NCBI GenBank assembly: GCA_008933705.1
Contig: WBUN01000019.1
Coordinates: 17,056 to 81,055 of the forward strand
From: Hyphomicrobiaceae bacterium
Lineage (GTDB): Bacteria > Pseudomonadota > Alphaproteobacteria > Rhizobiales > Hyphomicrobiaceae
Direction of reading: 5' to 3'
Length of the DNA stretch: 64,000 nt
The notes under the pieces were generated by a model, which saw only the letters and a program-made list of their open reading frames with translations, did not search any database and had not been told where the DNA came from. This document shows, piece by piece, positions 62,179 through 64,000 of the stretch. Positions within the stretch are counted from its first letter, which is position 1. Every line of letters begins with the position of its first letter. The position numbers and the translations under genes were made by a program.

Positions 62179-63290
62179 GTCTCAGCTCCCGTGTTTGATT
62201 TCCGCTGATGCAGGGCGTAGGCGGCCCAAGCCAGACCGCTGACGATCAGCGCAGCGATGAGGAAGAACAGCGAGGTGTTGAGCAGCGTGCCGAATGTCTT
62301 GACGTAGAGCATGAAGATTTCGAGCGCGAAGGCGGCATAGGCAAGCCACAGCGCCGCACGGTTGTTGCTGGCGAGCGCCCAGAGCATGGCGCCGAGCAGC
62401 AGCGCAAGGGTCAGAATGGCAAGCACGATGAGCATGCCGGTCGACATGCGGGCCTGCCTGCCGAACATGATGGCGTCGTCGACGAACTGCAGGATGAAGA
62501 GGCCGGCGAAGGCCACCGCAAGGCCGTAGCTGAAAAGAGCGGCGGAGGCGGGCATGCGCCGGTCGATCGCCGGCGCGGCCAGCACGGCGGCTCCGGCTGC
62601 GGTTGCGCCGACGACGGCGACCACCCAGTGGGCATGATGATCCAGGATGAAGAAGCCGAGGGGCACCAGCCAGGCGACAAGGCTCAAGGCGGCGAGGTGC
62701 AGCCCGGGCCGCCAGCGCAGCCATGCCGCCGCCGCCGCGGCGGCCGCCCAAGCAACAGGGAAGGCCCAGTGGGCTGCCTCGCTCAAGGCGCGTTCCCACC
62801 ACGTCCACACGACGAGCAGCACGAAGGTTGCGGCCAGCGCGGGGTTGGAGCGCACGAGCAAGGTGGCGAGGAATGCGCCGAGCGCCCACATCAGCACGGC
62901 GTCGGGCGGGTTGCCCTCCATATGGTACATCTGTGCGATCAGCATGATGCTGGCACCGTACACGGCAACGCCCGCGAGCACGGCCGCGTGCGCAAATGCC
63001 TGAAGCTGGCGCTGGATCAGCACGGCCGCGGCGCCGTAGCAGGCCCACAGCGTCGCCAGCAGCAGGAGCAGGCGGGCGATCTTGGGCATGGCGTTCCAGT
63101 TCGCCGCCACAAAGCTCATGACGGCGAAGCCGAACAGCACCGCGCCGAGGATGGCGAACACGGACGCTGCGCTGAAGGGCGATTTGCGTGCGGCCAGATC
63201 GTTGCGGATGGCGGCGGCGCCGGCTTCGGTGACCCAGCCGGAGGATTGCCAGCGCTGCAGGTCGCGTTCGATCCTATGGCGATACCACAT
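62175..63290 (-). CDS. DUF2157 integral membrane protein
   Basis: 371 residues, about eleven membrane segments. The cytoplasmic N-terminus RIERDLQRWQSSGWVTEAGAAAIRNDL precedes the first segment (ASVFAILGAVLFGFAVMSFVAANWNAMPK), which is the DUF2157 signature. The region between segments has short loops with many Trp/His. GGGGAG lies just before the ATG at 63290; a GTG further up (63338) would add sixteen residues. Translationally coupled to the GDYXXLXY gene by an ATGA overlap, so the two probably form one membrane complex. Confidence 0.9.
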   Translation of the reverse strand: MWYRHRIERDLQRWQSSGWVTEAGAAAIRNDLAARKSPFSAASVFAILGAVLFGFAVMSFVAANWNAMPKIARLLLLLATLWACYGAAAVLIQRQLQAFAHAAVLAGVAVYGASIMLIAQMYHMEGNPPDAVLMWALGAFLATLLVRSNPALAATFVLLVVWTWWERALSEAAHWAFPVAWAAAAAAAAWLRWRPGLHLAALSLVAWLVPLGFFILDHHAHWVVAVVGATAAGAAVLAAPAIDRRMPASAALFSYGLAVAFAGLFILQFVDDAIMFGRQARMSTGMLIVLAILTLALLLGAMLWALASNNRAALWLAYAAFALEIFMLYVKTFGTLLNTSLFFLIAALIVSGLAWAAYALHQRKSNTGAET

Positions 63291-63486
63291 GGGCTCCCCG
63301 ATTTCCTGCGCCCCAGCCGCTTCATTGGCGTTGATCACCGTTCATCTGTCAAGGAGTGCCCGCGGTGGCTGCGTCGTTTGACAAGCTCACTGCGATGGAG
63401 GACCCGGGCCAACGGCGGTCAGACCCTATGGGTGGCGCTTTCCGCGTGGTCAGCGTCCCTTCGGGGGGCTGACCCGGGCGTGCGTC
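63291..63486. other. Gap between DUF2157 and the repeat block
   Basis: Upstream region of the DUF2157 gene. GTTTGACAAGCTCACTGCGA (63376-63395) is a degenerate copy of the GTGGTTCGACAGGCTCAC motif in the neighbouring block. No gene seen. Confidence 0.5.
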
Positions 63487-64000
63487 CCGGCCGTGGTTCG
63501 ACAGGCTCACCACGGAGGACCGTTTCAACCGAAATGCCCAGGTGTGCGCGCCGCTGAAATGGCGCGCGCGGCCGCGGGCGTGATCTGCGGGGAATGTGGC
63601 CCGTGCGGCCCGGTGACCTGGGCCCCCGCCATCGCGGGGGTGACGTTTGTGGAGAGGGATGCGCGCCCGACAGGCGTCATTCCCGCGGAGGCGGGAACCC
63701 AGGCCACTTCGCAACAGAGGTGCGTGTCGCTGGAATGGCGCGCGCGGCTGCGGGCGTGGTCTGCCGGGAACGTGGCCCATACGGCCCGGTGACCTGGTCG
63801 CCGCGGAGGATCGTCGCGCACCCCGCTCCGCCCTGAGCGCGTCGAAGGGCGGCCACGCCGGCCGTGTTCGACGGGCTCACCACGGAGGAGCGTTTCAACC
63901 GAAATGCCCAGGTGTGCGCGCTGCTGAAATGCCGCCGCGGCCGCGGTCGTGATCTGCGGCGGATGTGGTCCATGCGGCCGGGTGACCTGGGCCCCCGCCA
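63487..64000. repeat. Block of direct and palindromic repeats, running off the window
   Basis: The stretch 63491-63631 recurs at 63861-64000 (offset 369-370 bp, ~85-90% identical by eye). A partial third copy lies near 63717-63797 (offset 176). Inside are GTGGTTCGACAGGCTCACCAC, a stem-loop with GTGG/CCAC ends, the palindrome-like CCCCCGCCATCGCGGGGG, CATTCCCGCGGAGGCGGGAA, and CCGCCCTGAGCGCGTCGAAGGGCGG. No gene is apparent. The motif GTGGTTCGACAGGCT also occurs at 12776. Confidence 0.8.

Noticed and set aside
63493..63973. Several 80-140-codon frames on both strands of the repeat block
   Set aside because: They translate the repeats themselves, appear on both strands in parallel copies and carry no start signals.
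63487..64000. A CRISPR array
   Set aside because: The units are long, imperfect and variably spaced, with no short identical repeats separated by unique spacers of constant length.

Overview
This is a GC-rich, gene-dense chromosomal window from an alphaproteobacterium, most likely of the order Hyphomicrobiales (Rhizobiales). The evidence is the gene order cdsA-dxr-rseP-bamA-lpxD-fabZ-lpxA-lpxI-lpxB (LpxI in place of LpxH), a DUF1134/EipA-type protein, a UPF0314/DUF2585 protein, DUF2277 and DUF1289 proteins, and palindromic intergenic repeats of the rhizobial style. The genus cannot be fixed from the sequence. I found no tRNA, rRNA, CRISPR array, prophage or complete insertion sequence.

Layout. 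1-11119: the envelope operon for phospholipid, isoprenoid, outer-membrane protein assembly and lipid A. 11140-12506: an ArsR/SRPBCC pair with a gene remnant, and a small exported protein. 12920-20503: a catabolic block (gentisate dioxygenase-like, extensin-like, CoA-transferase, enoyl-CoA hydratase, SDR, IlvD/Edd dehydratase). 20700-25003: small minus-strand housekeeping genes (DUF2277, thioesterase, Lrp regulator, uracil-DNA glycosylase-like, MBL hydrolase, GST). 25271-30408: a membrane histidine kinase, DUF1289, twin retropepsin-like proteases, and phosphomannomutase/phosphoglucomutase. 30443-35181: minus-strand genes (DUF2189, isonitrile hydratase-like, SoxW-like thioredoxin, dusA, TetR) ending in a beta-lactamase-family fragment. 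35266-38302: a proline-rich anchored protein whose last codons are repeated 2.2 kb downstream, on the far side of a PhoU-like/Pit phosphate module. 38421-43534: a VOC protein, a CBS protein, a cytochrome pair (ethylbenzene-dehydrogenase-type haem protein plus NapC/NirT) preceded by a perfect FNR/FixK box, a MocA-like transferase and a hydroxyacid dehydrogenase. 43872-53927: a threonine dehydratase translationally coupled to a homodimeric 2-oxoacid dehydrogenase E1, then GST, DHDPS-family, a TPP enzyme, a methyltransferase and an exported intradiol dioxygenase. 54170-63290: dnaE, UPF0314, a DUF1134 protein, RidA, and a GDYXXLXY/DUF2157 membrane pair. 63360-64000: a gene-free block of direct and palindromic repeats.

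Most notable: an LpxI with a duplicated, apparently non-catalytic C-terminal domain; the FNR/FixK-box cytochrome pair; the threonine dehydratase-E1 pair, which suggests threonine to propionyl-CoA; the 37-bp direct repeat around the Pit module; two self-contained transcription-factor operator pairs (ArsR, TetR); two paralogous small Cys-rich exported proteins; several dispersed repeat families; and four genes of 21-59 codons or so that are easily missed in annotation.
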